Both the position numbers and the translations under genes were made by a program. Below the pieces are notes generated by a model. It saw only the letters and a program-made list of their open reading frames with translations, was not told the DNA's origin and made no database searches. A DNA stretch of 64,000 nt from Polaribacter sp. L3A8 (GTDB taxonomy: Bacteria; Bacteroidota; Bacteroidia; Flavobacteriales; Flavobacteriaceae). This document shows positions 27,350 through 36,118 of this stretch, in pieces (within the stretch, counting starts at the first letter, position 1; the number at the start of each line of letters is the position of its first letter). Where the stretch lies: positions 1,572,001-1,636,000 of the forward strand of contig NZ_CP047026.1 of assembly GCF_009796785.1 (NCBI RefSeq), in the 5' to 3' direction.

Positions 27350-27658
27350 ATGAAAACATTAGGAGACACTTTGAAATGTGCAAGAGAGGAAAAAGATTTA
27401 ATTCTACGAAAAGTTGCGGCTGAAGTGGATATTGATCAATCTTTGATTAGCAAATTTGAGAAAAACGAAAGAAAACCGACAAAGGAACAAATCGTAAGAC
27501 TTGCTAAATTTTATGAACTTTCAGAAAGTGAACTTATCATAAATTGGTTTTCAGAAAAAATTGCAGAAGAATTAAAATATACAGAATCGACTTCCGAAAT
27601 ACTGAAAGTTGCAGAAGAAAAAATTAACTATTATAAGACTCAAGAAAATGGAAAATAA
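27350..27658 (+). CDS. XRE-family (C-protein-like) regulator of the restriction-modification system
   Basis: 102 aa. Residues 5-60 form a Cro/C1-type HTH (LGDTLKCAREEKDLILRKVAAEVDIDQSLISKFEKNERKPTKEQIVRLAKFY), followed by a helical tail. Size and position, immediately before and overlapping the methyltransferase, are those of controller proteins that delay endonuclease expression after a restriction-modification system enters a new host. Overlaps the next gene by 11 bp. Confidence 0.8.
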   Translation: MKTLGDTLKCAREEKDLILRKVAAEVDIDQSLISKFEKNERKPTKEQIVRLAKFYELSESELIINWFSEKIAEELKYTESTSEILKVAEEKINYYKTQENGK

Positions 27659-28895
27659 GAAAATGAAAGTTGCAGAATTGTTTGCAGGAGTTGGAGGTTT
27701 TCGTCTTGGACTTGAAAAAAGTAATTACGAAATTGTTTGGAGTAACCAATGGGAACCATCTACCAAATTACAACACGCATCAAAAGTTTACGAGGAACGT
27801 TTTGGAAAAGAAAACCACTCAAACGAAGATATAAATGAAGTTGTAACAAGAAATGTAGAGGAAATTCCAGATCACGATTTATTAGTTGGCGGATTTCCTT
27901 GTCAAGATTATTCAGTAGCAACAACATTGCATAATTCAAAAGGTTTAAAAGGCAAAAAAGGTGTTCTTTGGTGGTCTATTCATCAAATTTTAGAAAAGAA
28001 AAAAAACAAGCCAAAATACTTGTTTTTAGAAAATGTTGATAGACTTTTAAAATCGCCAGCAAAACAAAGAGGAAGAGATTTTGCTGTAATGTTGCAAAGT
28101 CTAAACGAATTAGGTTATGCAGTAGAATGGAGAGTTATAAATGCAGCTGAATATGGAATGCCACAAAGAAGAAGAAGAGTTTTCTTTATTGGTTATCATA
28201 AATCAACAGATATTTACAAAAGACTTCAAAAGTCTAATAAAACTAATTGGTTAGTCGAAGAAGGAACAATTGCAAATGCTTTTCCTGTTCAAAAAACAGA
28301 TTCAATTCAAGAAGTCGAATTAAAAGGAGATTTAGTTGAAATAACAAATGATTTTAATAAAAACGGAAAATTATCGCCTTTTCAAAATACAGGTTTACTT
28401 ATAAAAGGTAAAGTTTATACAACTAAAACAGTTCCAAATTATGATGGAGAAAGAACTGTTTTAGCAGATGTTTTACAAAATGGAGAAGTAACACCTGAAT
28501 TTTTTATTGACGAGAAAGACAAAGATAAATGGGAATATTTAAAGGGTGCTAAAACTATAGAACGTAAATCACCAGATGGTTTTGTTTATAAATATTCAGA
28601 AGGCGGAATGATTTATCCAGATGCTTTAGATAATGCTTCAAGAACTATAATTACTGGAGAAGGTGGGAAATCAGCTTCAAGATTTAAACACGTAATTGTT
28701 TCAGATAGAGGTTTGAGAAGATTAACACCAATCGAATTAGAAAGACTAAATATGTTTCCAGACAATCACACAAAACTTGACGGAATTACAGACACAAAAC
28801 GAGCGTTTTTTATGGGAAATGCTTTAGTTGTTGGAGTTATTGAAAAAATTGGAGAAGAACTTTATAAACAGATAAATCAATTTGAGTATGTATAA
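27648..28895 (+). CDS. DNA cytosine-5 methyltransferase
   Basis: 415 aa from ATG 27648 (MENKKMKVAELFAG); an upstream frame extension from 27609 is not needed. Motif I FAGVGGFRLGLE (12-23), motif IV GGFPCQDYS with catalytic C85, motif VI ENV, motif VIII QRRRRVFFIG and motif X GNALVVGVI are all present. The gap between VIII and IX (about 190-340) holds the target-recognition domain. It methylates the cytosine of the sequence cut by the neighbouring enzyme, probably a GATC-like site. Overlaps the endonuclease gene by 8 bp. Confidence 0.93.
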   Translation: MENKKMKVAELFAGVGGFRLGLEKSNYEIVWSNQWEPSTKLQHASKVYEERFGKENHSNEDINEVVTRNVEEIPDHDLLVGGFPCQDYSVATTLHNSKGLKGKKGVLWWSIHQILEKKKNKPKYLFLENVDRLLKSPAKQRGRDFAVMLQSLNELGYAVEWRVINAAEYGMPQRRRRVFFIGYHKSTDIYKRLQKSNKTNWLVEEGTIANAFPVQKTDSIQEVELKGDLVEITNDFNKNGKLSPFQNTGLLIKGKVYTTKTVPNYDGERTVLADVLQNGEVTPEFFIDEKDKDKWEYLKGAKTIERKSPDGFVYKYSEGGMIYPDALDNASRTIITGEGGKSASRFKHVIVSDRGLRRLTPIELERLNMFPDNHTKLDGITDTKRAFFMGNALVVGVIEKIGEELYKQINQFEYV

Positions 28896-30273
28896 TGTAA
28901 ATTCAGCTGACTCAATTATTGACTTTGCCAAATTATTAAAAGACCAAACTTTAAGAGAAGCTTGTGGAGTTGAAATCGAAAAACACGGTTATAAGGGAAA
29001 AGGAAATTTTGGTCAAATATTAGAAAAATTCTATTTCGGTTACGAGCCAAATTCTGATGCAGAACCCGATTTTAAAGAAGTTGGAATGGAACTTAAATCA
29101 AGTCCATTAAAAACTTTGAAAAACGGAGAATTCCGTTCTAAAGAAAGATTGGTTTTAAACATTATAAATTATTTAGAAGTTCATAAAGAAGAATTTGAAA
29201 CAAGTTCTTTTTGGAAGAAAAATGCTCATTTACTTTTAGTGTTTTATCTTCACGACAGAGATTTAGAATTACTTGACTATATAATAAAGTTGGTTGATGA
29301 TTGGAAATATCCAAATGAAGATTTAAAAATTATAAAACAAGATTGGGAATTTATCAATCAAAAAATAAAGGACGGAAAAGCTCACGAATTATCAGAAGGA
29401 GATACATTTTATCTTGGAGCTTGTACAAAAGGTTCTACTGCATTAAAATCATTTAGAAATCAACCTTTCAATGAAGAGCAAGCAAAGCAAAGAGCATATT
29501 CTTTAAAACAAGGTTATGTAAATCATATTATTGCAAATATCGCTCAAGAAGAAACTGCTATCTACGGAAAGATAATTGAACGACCAGAAATTTTAGATAA
29601 AGTTCAATCTTTAGAAGAAATAGTAATTTTAAAGTTCCACCCATTTTATGGGAAATCCGCAGAACAAATTGCACAAGAATTAGGTTTAGACTTAAATGAA
29701 AAAGCCAAAAGTTATTTTGCAAATCTTACAAATTCAATTCTTGGACTTAAACTCGGTCAAAAAATTGAGGAATTTGAAAAAGCGGATATTCGAGTAAAAA
29801 CAATTCGACTTAAAGAAAATAATTTACCGAAAGAAGATATTTCATTTCCAACATTTGAATATCAAGAACTTATTGAAACTGATTGGGAAGATTCAGATTT
29901 TAAGAACATTTTAGAAAGTAAATTTTTCTTTGTGTTTTATCAATTTGAGGGAGAAAAATTGATTTTAAGAAAAGTAAAATTTTGGAATATGCAACATTCA
30001 GATATTCTTGAAGCAAAAAATGTTTGGGAAGAAATGGTAGAAACTGTTACAAATGGAGAAATTGTAAAGGAAGTAACTGAAAAAGGTGTGAGAAAATCAT
30101 TTTTTCCAAAGAAAACGGAAAATAGAATTAGTCACGTCAGACCTCACGCAAGAAATAAGGAAGATACTTACGAATTGCCTATTGCTGATAAATTGACAGG
30201 ATTGACTGAATACACAAAACATTGTTTTTGGCTAAACGCAAGTTACGTGAAAGACGAAATATATCTGAAATAA
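28888..30273 (+). CDS. Sau3AI/MutH-family type II restriction endonuclease
   Basis: 461 aa from ATG 28888. The N-terminal MutH-like catalytic domain shows GKGNFGQILEKFYFG (38-51) and D61-x6-E68-L-K70 (DFKEVGMELK), the same spacing as the catalytic Asp-Glu-x-Lys of MutH. The long C-terminal half matches the two-domain layout of Sau3AI, where a second inactive MutH-like domain helps bind DNA. Sau3AI cuts GATC and pairs with a C5 methyltransferase, as here; the exact site of this enzyme is inferred. The whole system is the cargo of cassette P-Q. Confidence 0.88.
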   Translation: MYNVNSADSIIDFAKLLKDQTLREACGVEIEKHGYKGKGNFGQILEKFYFGYEPNSDAEPDFKEVGMELKSSPLKTLKNGEFRSKERLVLNIINYLEVHKEEFETSSFWKKNAHLLLVFYLHDRDLELLDYIIKLVDDWKYPNEDLKIIKQDWEFINQKIKDGKAHELSEGDTFYLGACTKGSTALKSFRNQPFNEEQAKQRAYSLKQGYVNHIIANIAQEETAIYGKIIERPEILDKVQSLEEIVILKFHPFYGKSAEQIAQELGLDLNEKAKSYFANLTNSILGLKLGQKIEEFEKADIRVKTIRLKENNLPKEDISFPTFEYQELIETDWEDSDFKNILESKFFFVFYQFEGEKLILRKVKFWNMQHSDILEAKNVWEEMVETVTNGEIVKEVTEKGVRKSFFPKKTENRISHVRPHARNKEDTYELPIADKLTGLTEYTKHCFWLNASYVKDEIYLK

Positions 30274-30344
30274 GCCAACGCTAAAAGCCATACATGTTTT
30301 GACCCCTATAAAACAAGAGTAATCTTTTAAATTTCGATTATTGG

Positions 30345-31189
30345 TTAAGCGGTTAACTTTTTCATTCTAATAAGATGTTCATCTGCATTCCATTTTTCCA
30401 TTGGTGTTATACGTCCTAACAAGCCGTGAAGTCTTCTATTATTATAAAATTTCACGAAGCGTTTTAGTATTTGCTCTATTTCTCCAAAATATTGGTAGTC
30501 CCACCTATTAAAGACTTCTTTTTTCAATATTCCATGATAGGCTTCTATATGTGCATTCTCTTCTGGGGTTGCTACGTGTGTAAATTCTTGTTGCACTCCA
30601 ATGAGACCTAAATATTCACGTACTTTTTTTGCTATAAACTGGCTTCCATTATCACTTCTAATGACCACGTTTTGAGGGTAGTCATAATTTTCAAACAACT
30701 CAGAAAGTAGCGCTATAACGTGATTTTGTTTAATAGTAAAAGAAAAATAGTCTTTTATATTCTTCGAGTGTGAACGTCAATAACTGATAGTAAATAAGCA
30801 TTCTTTCCTACACTTGGTATCCAAACCATCTTTATATCCATCTCCAGGCATTCTAAAGGTCTAGAAGTTTGCACCTTTCTAAACTTTACAAACTTGCGTC
30901 CAGAACCACTTCTATCTATCCTATTATCAAGTTTCAACAAGCCTTCTTCCTTCATAATTCTATACAACTTTTTATGATTGATAGTGTAACCATCTCTAGT
31001 TAAATAGCTGGTCATTAATCGATAACCACAATCTATAAACTCGTGCTTTAAAATCTCTTTTATAGACACAACTACAGCGTCTTGTAATACAAAACCTTTA
31101 GTCTTGTGGAAAGTCTCTTTAGATGGCTTATTTCCTTTTTTACCGCCACTAGGTTCTCTATAATAGCTACTCGATACAATACCAACCAT
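30345..31189 (-). pseudogene. IS3 OrfB, copy 4 (frameshifted)
   Basis: Loss of the G in the GAATAGTAAAAG segment (near 30759) creates a stop after HTRRI (residue 144). D118 is upstream of the break while D180 and E216 are in the downstream frame. The same G is substituted in copy 2. Confidence 0.9.
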
Positions 31190-31239
31190 CTTTATAATCT
31201 TAGCCTTAGAGATTTTATGTTTGTTATAAATAGTGTCTA

Positions 31240-31551
31240 CTAGATCTTTCTTGGATCGGACGTCCCAAACTTTTTTTTTAAAAGCTCACGTTGCACTTCA
31301 AGCTCGATTTCTCTATCACTCAGCAATTTTCGTAACACTCGATTCTCTTCTTCAGCTGCTTTAAGTTCTTTACTTTTAGTGTCATAGGTAACTTTTAAAC
31401 CTGCTTCTCCTTTGTGCTCAAACTTCTTTTTCCAACTATAGAAAGTGCCAGTACTTACGCTGTATTTTCGGCAGGCCTCAACGATACCTATTTCTTCGGA
31501 AACAGATAGTATTTCTAACTTCTGTTCTAAAGTCCATTTCTTGTATTTCAT
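31240..31551 (-). CDS. IS3 OrfA, copy 4
   Basis: 103 aa, unchanged relative to copy 1 and with the A9 run. Without a working OrfB it could act only as the OrfA regulator of transposition. Confidence 0.9.
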   Translation of the reverse strand: MKYKKWTLEQKLEILSVSEEIGIVEACRKYSVSTGTFYSWKKKFEHKGEAGLKVTYDTKSKELKAAEEENRVLRKLLSDREIELEVQRELLKKKFGTSDPRKI

Positions 31552-31715
31552 ATCTCAAATATATTAGTTTTGAAATTTAAAATATCACTCCGAACTTATT
31601 GGGGGCTAAAATAATACACATTTGCAATTCGCTTCAGCCACCAACACAAGCCAAAAATTACAAAAGAGTATGTCTTTGCCAACGCTAGCAAGTTTGCGGA
31701 AAGAAAATGCCAGTG

Positions 31716-31721
31716 TACAAC
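31716..31721 (+). repeat. attC-like site Q, left end only
   Basis: TACAAC, the partner of GTTGTA at 27157, followed directly by IS110 copy 3. The remainder of the palindrome is absent, because the far end of this IS110 was replaced by IS3 copy 5 and chromosomal DNA. This is the right-hand limit of the recognisable array. Confidence 0.65.
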
Positions 31722-32867
31722 AAAGAACTGAGCTAAAAAACAACTCTTTTCTTCATTAAATTTACGCACTATTATTATAGGCTCATAATTCTATCAATTA
31801 GTATTTTGAGCTTTTATTTTTTATGTAATTACTATTTATTTTGATAAAACAGAAACGTACGTTTCGTCATATGGTAAACCTGATTTTGCGATAGCAAAAC
31901 TCTGTTTTATCAATTTATTTGAAACCGCTATTAAAGCCAATTTCTTACTCTTACCCTTGTTAACAATTCGCTCATAAATCTCACGACATCCTTTATTATG
32001 TTTACAAGCTGTAAAAGCACAGAGAAACAAGAGGTTTCGTAGTTTCCTATTTCCAACCTTACTTATTCTACTTCTTCCACGTACACTACTTCCAGACACT
32101 CTTATCGTTGGAGTGATCCCTACATAACTACATAATTGTGAAGCCGTTTCAAACTTCCTAAACCCATCAGTAATTACGATTAAAAACAATGCCGTTTTCA
32201 AACCTATCCCTGGAATACTAGTTAGTAATGTTAATTGTGCTTGCTGGTCTTGTTTTACTAACGAAAGTACTTTTGTTTCGATTCCTAAAATCTCTTTATC
32301 TAAATGTTTTTTAGTCCGTTTTAAAGAACCATAAACCCACTTAGAGGGAATCCCTAAAACTTCTTCTCCGTGAATTTTATTCTTTACCGCTGTGCGTTTT
32401 TTAATATCACTATCTAATAATCTAAACAACTGTAAGCACTCACTCTGAACATTGGTAAGAGCAGTATACAATGGAACTTCATTGATGCCTCCATATTCAC
32501 AGATAGCCTTTGCATCACTTTTATCCGTCTTTACTTTAGACAATTTCATTTGGATAAAACGCTTTACAGATAAAGGATTTACAACAGATACAAAAATGCT
32601 TTGTTTGTATAAAAACTGAGCTAACCTGTAATGGTAATAACCCGTTGCTTCCATAATTACTAATGAGTTTTTAGGGAGATTTTTTAAGAATATTTTAAAC
32701 CCTAATTCATCATTTTTAAACTGATCATGACCACTTGTACTTCCATAAACATCAAAAACGTCTTTACTGATGTCAACTCCAAAAATTTCCTTATATTTAT
32801 TCATAAGAACTGATTTATGAAAGAATAACCTACTTTTACTCACAACAACTTGAAAACGAGATCTAGG
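31722..32867 (-). mobile_element. IS110-family element, copy 3 (upstream end missing)
   Basis: Begins with AAAGAACTGAG after AAC like the other copies but stops at CTAGG, 157 bp short of the usual end, at the boundary with IS3 copy 5. Most of the candidate bridge RNA region and its promoter are gone. Confidence 0.9.
31836..32804 (-). CDS. IS110-family transposase, copy 3
   Basis: 322 aa, identical to copy 1. The coding region is complete, but the guide-RNA region is truncated, so the element itself is probably immobile. Confidence 0.9.
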   Translation of the reverse strand: MNKYKEIFGVDISKDVFDVYGSTSGHDQFKNDELGFKIFLKNLPKNSLVIMEATGYYHYRLAQFLYKQSIFVSVVNPLSVKRFIQMKLSKVKTDKSDAKAICEYGGINEVPLYTALTNVQSECLQLFRLLDSDIKKRTAVKNKIHGEEVLGIPSKWVYGSLKRTKKHLDKEILGIETKVLSLVKQDQQAQLTLLTSIPGIGLKTALFLIVITDGFRKFETASQLCSYVGITPTIRVSGSSVRGRSRISKVGNRKLRNLLFLCAFTACKHNKGCREIYERIVNKGKSKKLALIAVSNKLIKQSFAIAKSGLPYDETYVSVLSK

Positions 32868-32929
32868 TATTTTAGCCCCCAATAAGTTCGGAGTGATATT
32901 TTAAATTTCAAAACTAATATATTTGAGAT

Positions 32930-33241
32930 ATGAAATACAAGAAATGGACTTTAGAACAGAAGTTAGAAATACTATCTGTTTCCGAAGAAATAGGTATCGT
33001 TGAGGCCTGCCGAAAATACAGCGTAAGTACTGGCACTTTCTATAGTTGGAAAAAGAAGTTTGAGCACAAAGGAGAAGCAGGTTTAAAAGTTACCTATGAC
33101 ACTAAAAGTAAAGAACTTAAAGCAGCTGAAGAAGAGAATCGAGTGTTACGAAAATTGCTGAGTGATAGAGAAATCGAGCTTGAAGTGCAACGTGAGCTTT
33201 TAAAAAAAAAGTTTGGGACGTCCGATCCAAGAAAGATCTAG
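32930..33241 (+). CDS. IS3 OrfA, copy 5
   Basis: 103 aa, same as copy 1, slippery A9 intact. Confidence 0.92.
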   Translation: MKYKKWTLEQKLEILSVSEEIGIVEACRKYSVSTGTFYSWKKKFEHKGEAGLKVTYDTKSKELKAAEEENRVLRKLLSDREIELEVQRELLKKKFGTSDPRKI

Positions 33242-33291
33242 TAGACACTATTTATAACAAACATAAAATCTCTAAGGCTAAGATTATAAAG

Positions 33292-34137
33292 ATGGTTGGT
33301 ATTGTATCGAGTAGCTATTATAGAGAACCTAGTGGCGGTAAAAAAGGAAATAAGCCATCTAAAGAGACTTTCCACAAGACTAAAGGTTTTGTATTACAAG
33401 ACGCTGTAGTTGTGTCTATAAAAGAGATTTTAAAGCACGAGTTTATAGATTGTGGTTATCGATTAATGACCAGCTATTTAACTAGAGATGGTTACACTAT
33501 CAATCATAAAAAGTTGTATAGAATTATGAAGGAAGAAGGCTTGTTGAAACTTGATAATAGGATAGATAGAAGTGGTTCTGGACGCAAGTTTGTAAAGTTT
33601 AGAAAGGTGCAAACTTCTAGACCTTTAGAATGCCTGGAGATGGATATAAAGATGGTTTGGATACCAAGTGTAGGAAAGAATGCTTATTTACTATCAGTTA
33701 TTGACGTTCACACTCGAAGAATAGTAAAAGACTATTTTTCTTTTACTATTAAACAAAATCACGTTATAGCGCTACTTTCTGAGTTGTTTGAAAATTATGA
33801 CTACCCTCAAAACGTGGTCATTAGAAGTGATAATGGAAGCCAGTTTATAGCAAAAAAAGTACGTGAATATTTAGGTCTCATTGGAGTGCAACAAGAATTT
33901 ACACACGTAGCAACCCCAGAAGAGAATGCACATATAGAAGCCTATCATGGAATATTGAAAAAAGAAGTCTTTAATAGGTGGGACTACCAATATTTTGGAG
34001 AAATAGAGCAAATACTAAAACGCTTCGTGAAATTTTATAATAATAGAAGACTTCACGGCTTGTTAGGACGTATAACACCAATGGAAAAATGGAATGCAGA
34101 TGAACATCTTATTAGAATGAAAAAGTTAACCGCTTAA
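33292..34137 (+). CDS. IS3 OrfB transposase, copy 5
   Basis: 281 aa, same as copies 1 and 3, catalytic triad complete. Confidence 0.92.
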   Translation: MVGIVSSSYYREPSGGKKGNKPSKETFHKTKGFVLQDAVVVSIKEILKHEFIDCGYRLMTSYLTRDGYTINHKKLYRIMKEEGLLKLDNRIDRSGSGRKFVKFRKVQTSRPLECLEMDIKMVWIPSVGKNAYLLSVIDVHTRRIVKDYFSFTIKQNHVIALLSELFENYDYPQNVVIRSDNGSQFIAKKVREYLGLIGVQQEFTHVATPEENAHIEAYHGILKKEVFNRWDYQYFGEIEQILKRFVKFYNNRRLHGLLGRITPMEKWNADEHLIRMKKLTA

Positions 34138-34187
34138 CCAATAATCGAAATTTAAAAGATTACTCTTGTTTTATAGGGGTCAAAACA

Positions 34188-34208
34188 CCTGCCTACGCAG
34201 GAATGACA
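34188..34208. repeat. REP-like palindrome, partial
   Basis: CCTGCCTACGCAGGAATGACA. The missing left bases (GGATT by comparison with 34720) were lost at the IS3 junction. It lies 4 bp from the stop of the GIY-YIG gene. Confidence 0.65.
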
Positions 34209-34212
34209 TACG

Positions 34213-34521
34213 CTATAAAATATCATCATACCAATCGCTAGCTAAATCTAGCCATTGAACATTTTCTTCCTCAATCAATTTAATTTTCCAATCGCGTTTC
34301 CACTTTTTCATATTATTTTCTCTTGTAATAGCTTCTTCCATATTTTGGAACGTCTCAAAATAAACCAACCTATTTACACCATACTTTTGTGTAAAACCTT
34401 TTTTGATTCCTTTTTTGTGTTCATAAACTCTTCTTTGTAAATCATTTGTTACACCAATATATAATGTTCCCCTAATTTTACTTGCTAAAAGATAAACATA
34501 ATATTGATGAATTGTTTTCAT
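34213..34521 (-). CDS. GIY-YIG nuclease-domain protein
   Basis: 102 aa, essentially only the nuclease domain: YYVYLLASKIRGTLYIGVTNDLQRRVYEHK holds the GIY-YIG motif (YVY...YIG, residues 8-22) and the conserved Arg (R29-R30) and Tyr/His. A Glu follows near EAITRENNMKKW. The family comprises small stand-alone nucleases of uncertain role (YhbQ/UPF0213-like). It is bracketed by ATTCCTGC...GCAGGAAT palindromes on both sides. Confidence 0.85.
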   Translation of the reverse strand: MKTIHQYYVYLLASKIRGTLYIGVTNDLQRRVYEHKKGIKKGFTQKYGVNRLVYFETFQNMEEAITRENNMKKWKRDWKIKLIEEENVQWLDLASDWYDDIL

Positions 34522-34549
34522 TTATTTTTGAAGTTTGGGTTCTTGCATA

Positions 34550-34860
34550 CTTGGGAGTGACAAATATGCTTATTCTTTTATATTTCTGATATTAATCCTC
34601 ATTTTGTCATTCCTGCAAAAGCAGAAATCTATAATTGGTAAACAAAATAGCTCTTAAAATTAATTTAAGAAATTACTTCTTTTAAAAGTTAACATTTATC
34701 CATCATGAGTAATTCGTTTGGATTCCTGCCTGCGCAGGAATGACAAGTATGCTTATTCTTTTTATTTTTCTGACACTAGTCTTACTTTTTGTCATTCCTG
34801 CGAAAGCAGGAATCTATAATTGATAGACAAAATAGTACTTAAAAATTCATTTTAAAAACT
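34550..34860. repeat. Tandem REP-like palindrome units
   Basis: Three palindromes: 34610-34627 (TTCCTGCAAAAGCAGAAA), 34722-34741 (ATTCCTGCCTGCGCAGGAAT) and 34794-34813 (ATTCCTGCGAAAGCAGGAAT). Two roughly parallel units share TATGCTTATTCTTTT, TTTGTCATTCCTGC and AAATCTATAATTG or its variant. No gene lies in the 337 bp between the GIY-YIG gene and the namZ-like gene. Confidence 0.75.
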
Positions 34861-36115
34861 ACTTATAAATCAAATACTTACTTCTAACCAATTTAAAAGC
34901 ATTTAAATCTTTCTGCCAAGTTTTTCTAATTTCTTGTTCTGAGATACCTTTTTCTATTTGTTCTTGTAGTTTTTTTGTTCCTGCTAATTTGGTGAAGAAA
35001 TTATTAAAAAAGTCTTTAGACGTATTTTGCTTGTAAGCTTTTATCAAAAAAGACAAATCTATTTTACTCAGATTGCCAATTTCTTCTAGATTTTTTCCGT
35101 AACATAATTGGTTTTTAAACTTAGGGTATTTAGCGCCTTCATTTGCTTGTGGCGTAAAAGTAAAATCGCTTTTTGTTAAAAATGGAGAACCATAAATTTG
35201 GAATTGCATTTCAGTTCCTCTACCTGCCGAAACATTGGTTCCTTCAAAGAAACACAAACTCGGATATAGATTAATACTTTTATCATTTGGTAAATTAGGA
35301 GATGGTTTTATAGGCAAACTATATTCCGTTTGATGCGTATAGTTTTCTAACGGAATCACTTTTAAGTTACACTGCATTCCGTTTTTAAGCCACTTTTCTC
35401 CGTTAATCATTTGTCCGTATTCACCAATGGTCATTCCGTAAACTACCGGAACTTTATGCATCCCTACAAAAGAAGTATGCGCTAATTCTAAAACAGGTCC
35501 GTCTATATAATGTCCGTTTGGGTTGGGTCTGTCTAAAACAATTACTTCTATTCCGGCTTCTGCACACGCTTCCATTACATAGTGTAAAGAAGAAATATAG
35601 GTGTAAAAACGGGCACCTACATCCTGAATATCAAAAACAACCACATCAATTCCAGCTAATTGTGCTGCAGAAGGTTTTTTATTTTTACCATAAAGCGATA
35701 CAATTGGTAAACCTGTTTTGGTATCAAAACCATCTTTTACAACCTCGCCAGCATCTGCTTTTCCTCTAAAACCATGTTCTGGCGCAAAAACTTTTTTAAC
35801 GTTTATTCCGTTATAACTAAATAAATAATCTACTAAATGATGGGTTACATTTTTAGAACCCATAACATTAGGCGCTACAACTGCTCTTTCTAAAACAGAC
35901 AATACAGATGTTTGGTTTGCAACCACAGCCACATTTTTTCCTTTTAATAAATTTAAATATAAATCTGTACGCTCTGCTCCTATTTTTAAAACAGGTATTT
36001 TTTCTGTTACTTTCTTAACTATTGCTTTGGGTTTTTGGGCACAAGAAATGAGCTGAAAATTCAGCATAAGAAATAAGAATAAATATGTACTTTTGAAAGG
36101 TTTAAAATTGATCAT
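34859..36115 (-). CDS. Exo-beta-N-acetylmuramidase NamZ-like lipoprotein (DUF1343)
   Basis: 418 aa. Lipoprotein signal MINFKPFKSTYLFLFLMLNFQLISC with lipobox at C25. The DUF1343/NamZ core follows: GAERTDLYLNLLKGKNVAVVANQTSV, APEHGFRGKADAGEVVKDGFDTKTGLPIVSLYG, VVFDIQDVGARFYTYISSL, VLDRPNPNGHYIDGPVLE, and FFEGTNVSAGRGTEMQFQIYGSP. NamZ enzymes release terminal N-acetylmuramic acid from peptidoglycan fragments, so cell-wall recycling or scavenging is the likely role. The start codon is only 3 bp from the start of the divergent permease gene. Confidence 0.9.
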   Translation of the reverse strand: MINFKPFKSTYLFLFLMLNFQLISCAQKPKAIVKKVTEKIPVLKIGAERTDLYLNLLKGKNVAVVANQTSVLSVLERAVVAPNVMGSKNVTHHLVDYLFSYNGINVKKVFAPEHGFRGKADAGEVVKDGFDTKTGLPIVSLYGKNKKPSAAQLAGIDVVVFDIQDVGARFYTYISSLHYVMEACAEAGIEVIVLDRPNPNGHYIDGPVLELAHTSFVGMHKVPVVYGMTIGEYGQMINGEKWLKNGMQCNLKVIPLENYTHQTEYSLPIKPSPNLPNDKSINLYPSLCFFEGTNVSAGRGTEMQFQIYGSPFLTKSDFTFTPQANEGAKYPKFKNQLCYGKNLEEIGNLSKIDLSFLIKAYKQNTSKDFFNNFFTKLAGTKKLQEQIEKGISEQEIRKTWQKDLNAFKLVRSKYLIYK

Positions 36116-36118
36116 AAT

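Larger units (their letters stand above)
30295..31613 (-). mobile_element. IS3-family element, copy 4 (1319 bp, orfB broken)
   Basis: Reverse orientation, flanked by a 5-bp duplication ATACA (30290-30294 and 31614-31618). Inserted 16 bp after the endonuclease stop, inside the tail of cassette P-Q, whose ends still match. One base is lost in orfB. Confidence 0.95.
1..31721 (+). other. Integron-like gene-cassette array
   Basis: Sixteen imperfect palindromes (sites A to Q) of about 131-133 bp separate short units whose genes all read rightward. Each palindrome opens with NNNAAC and closes with GTTNNN. The arms pair imperfectly: a GTGTATAATTAATTGC-like left arm against a GCAACTAATCATACAC-like right arm, with unequal spacers next to AAC and GTT and a small central hairpin. 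Length, orientation, AAC/GTT ends and arm asymmetry are those of integron attC sites. The variable ends covary between the two ends of each cassette, not within each palindrome. No tyrosine recombinase gene is present, so in this window it is a cluster of attC-like sites without integrase. The array extends beyond the left edge. Confidence 0.82.
32868..34187 (+). mobile_element. IS3-family element, copy 5 (1320 bp, intact)
   Basis: Left flank is truncated IS110; right flank is half of a REP-like palindrome (CCTGCCTACGCAGG). No target duplication (CTAGG against CCTGC). It marks the junction between the cassette array and the conserved chromosome and probably formed by IS-IS recombination. Confidence 0.93.
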
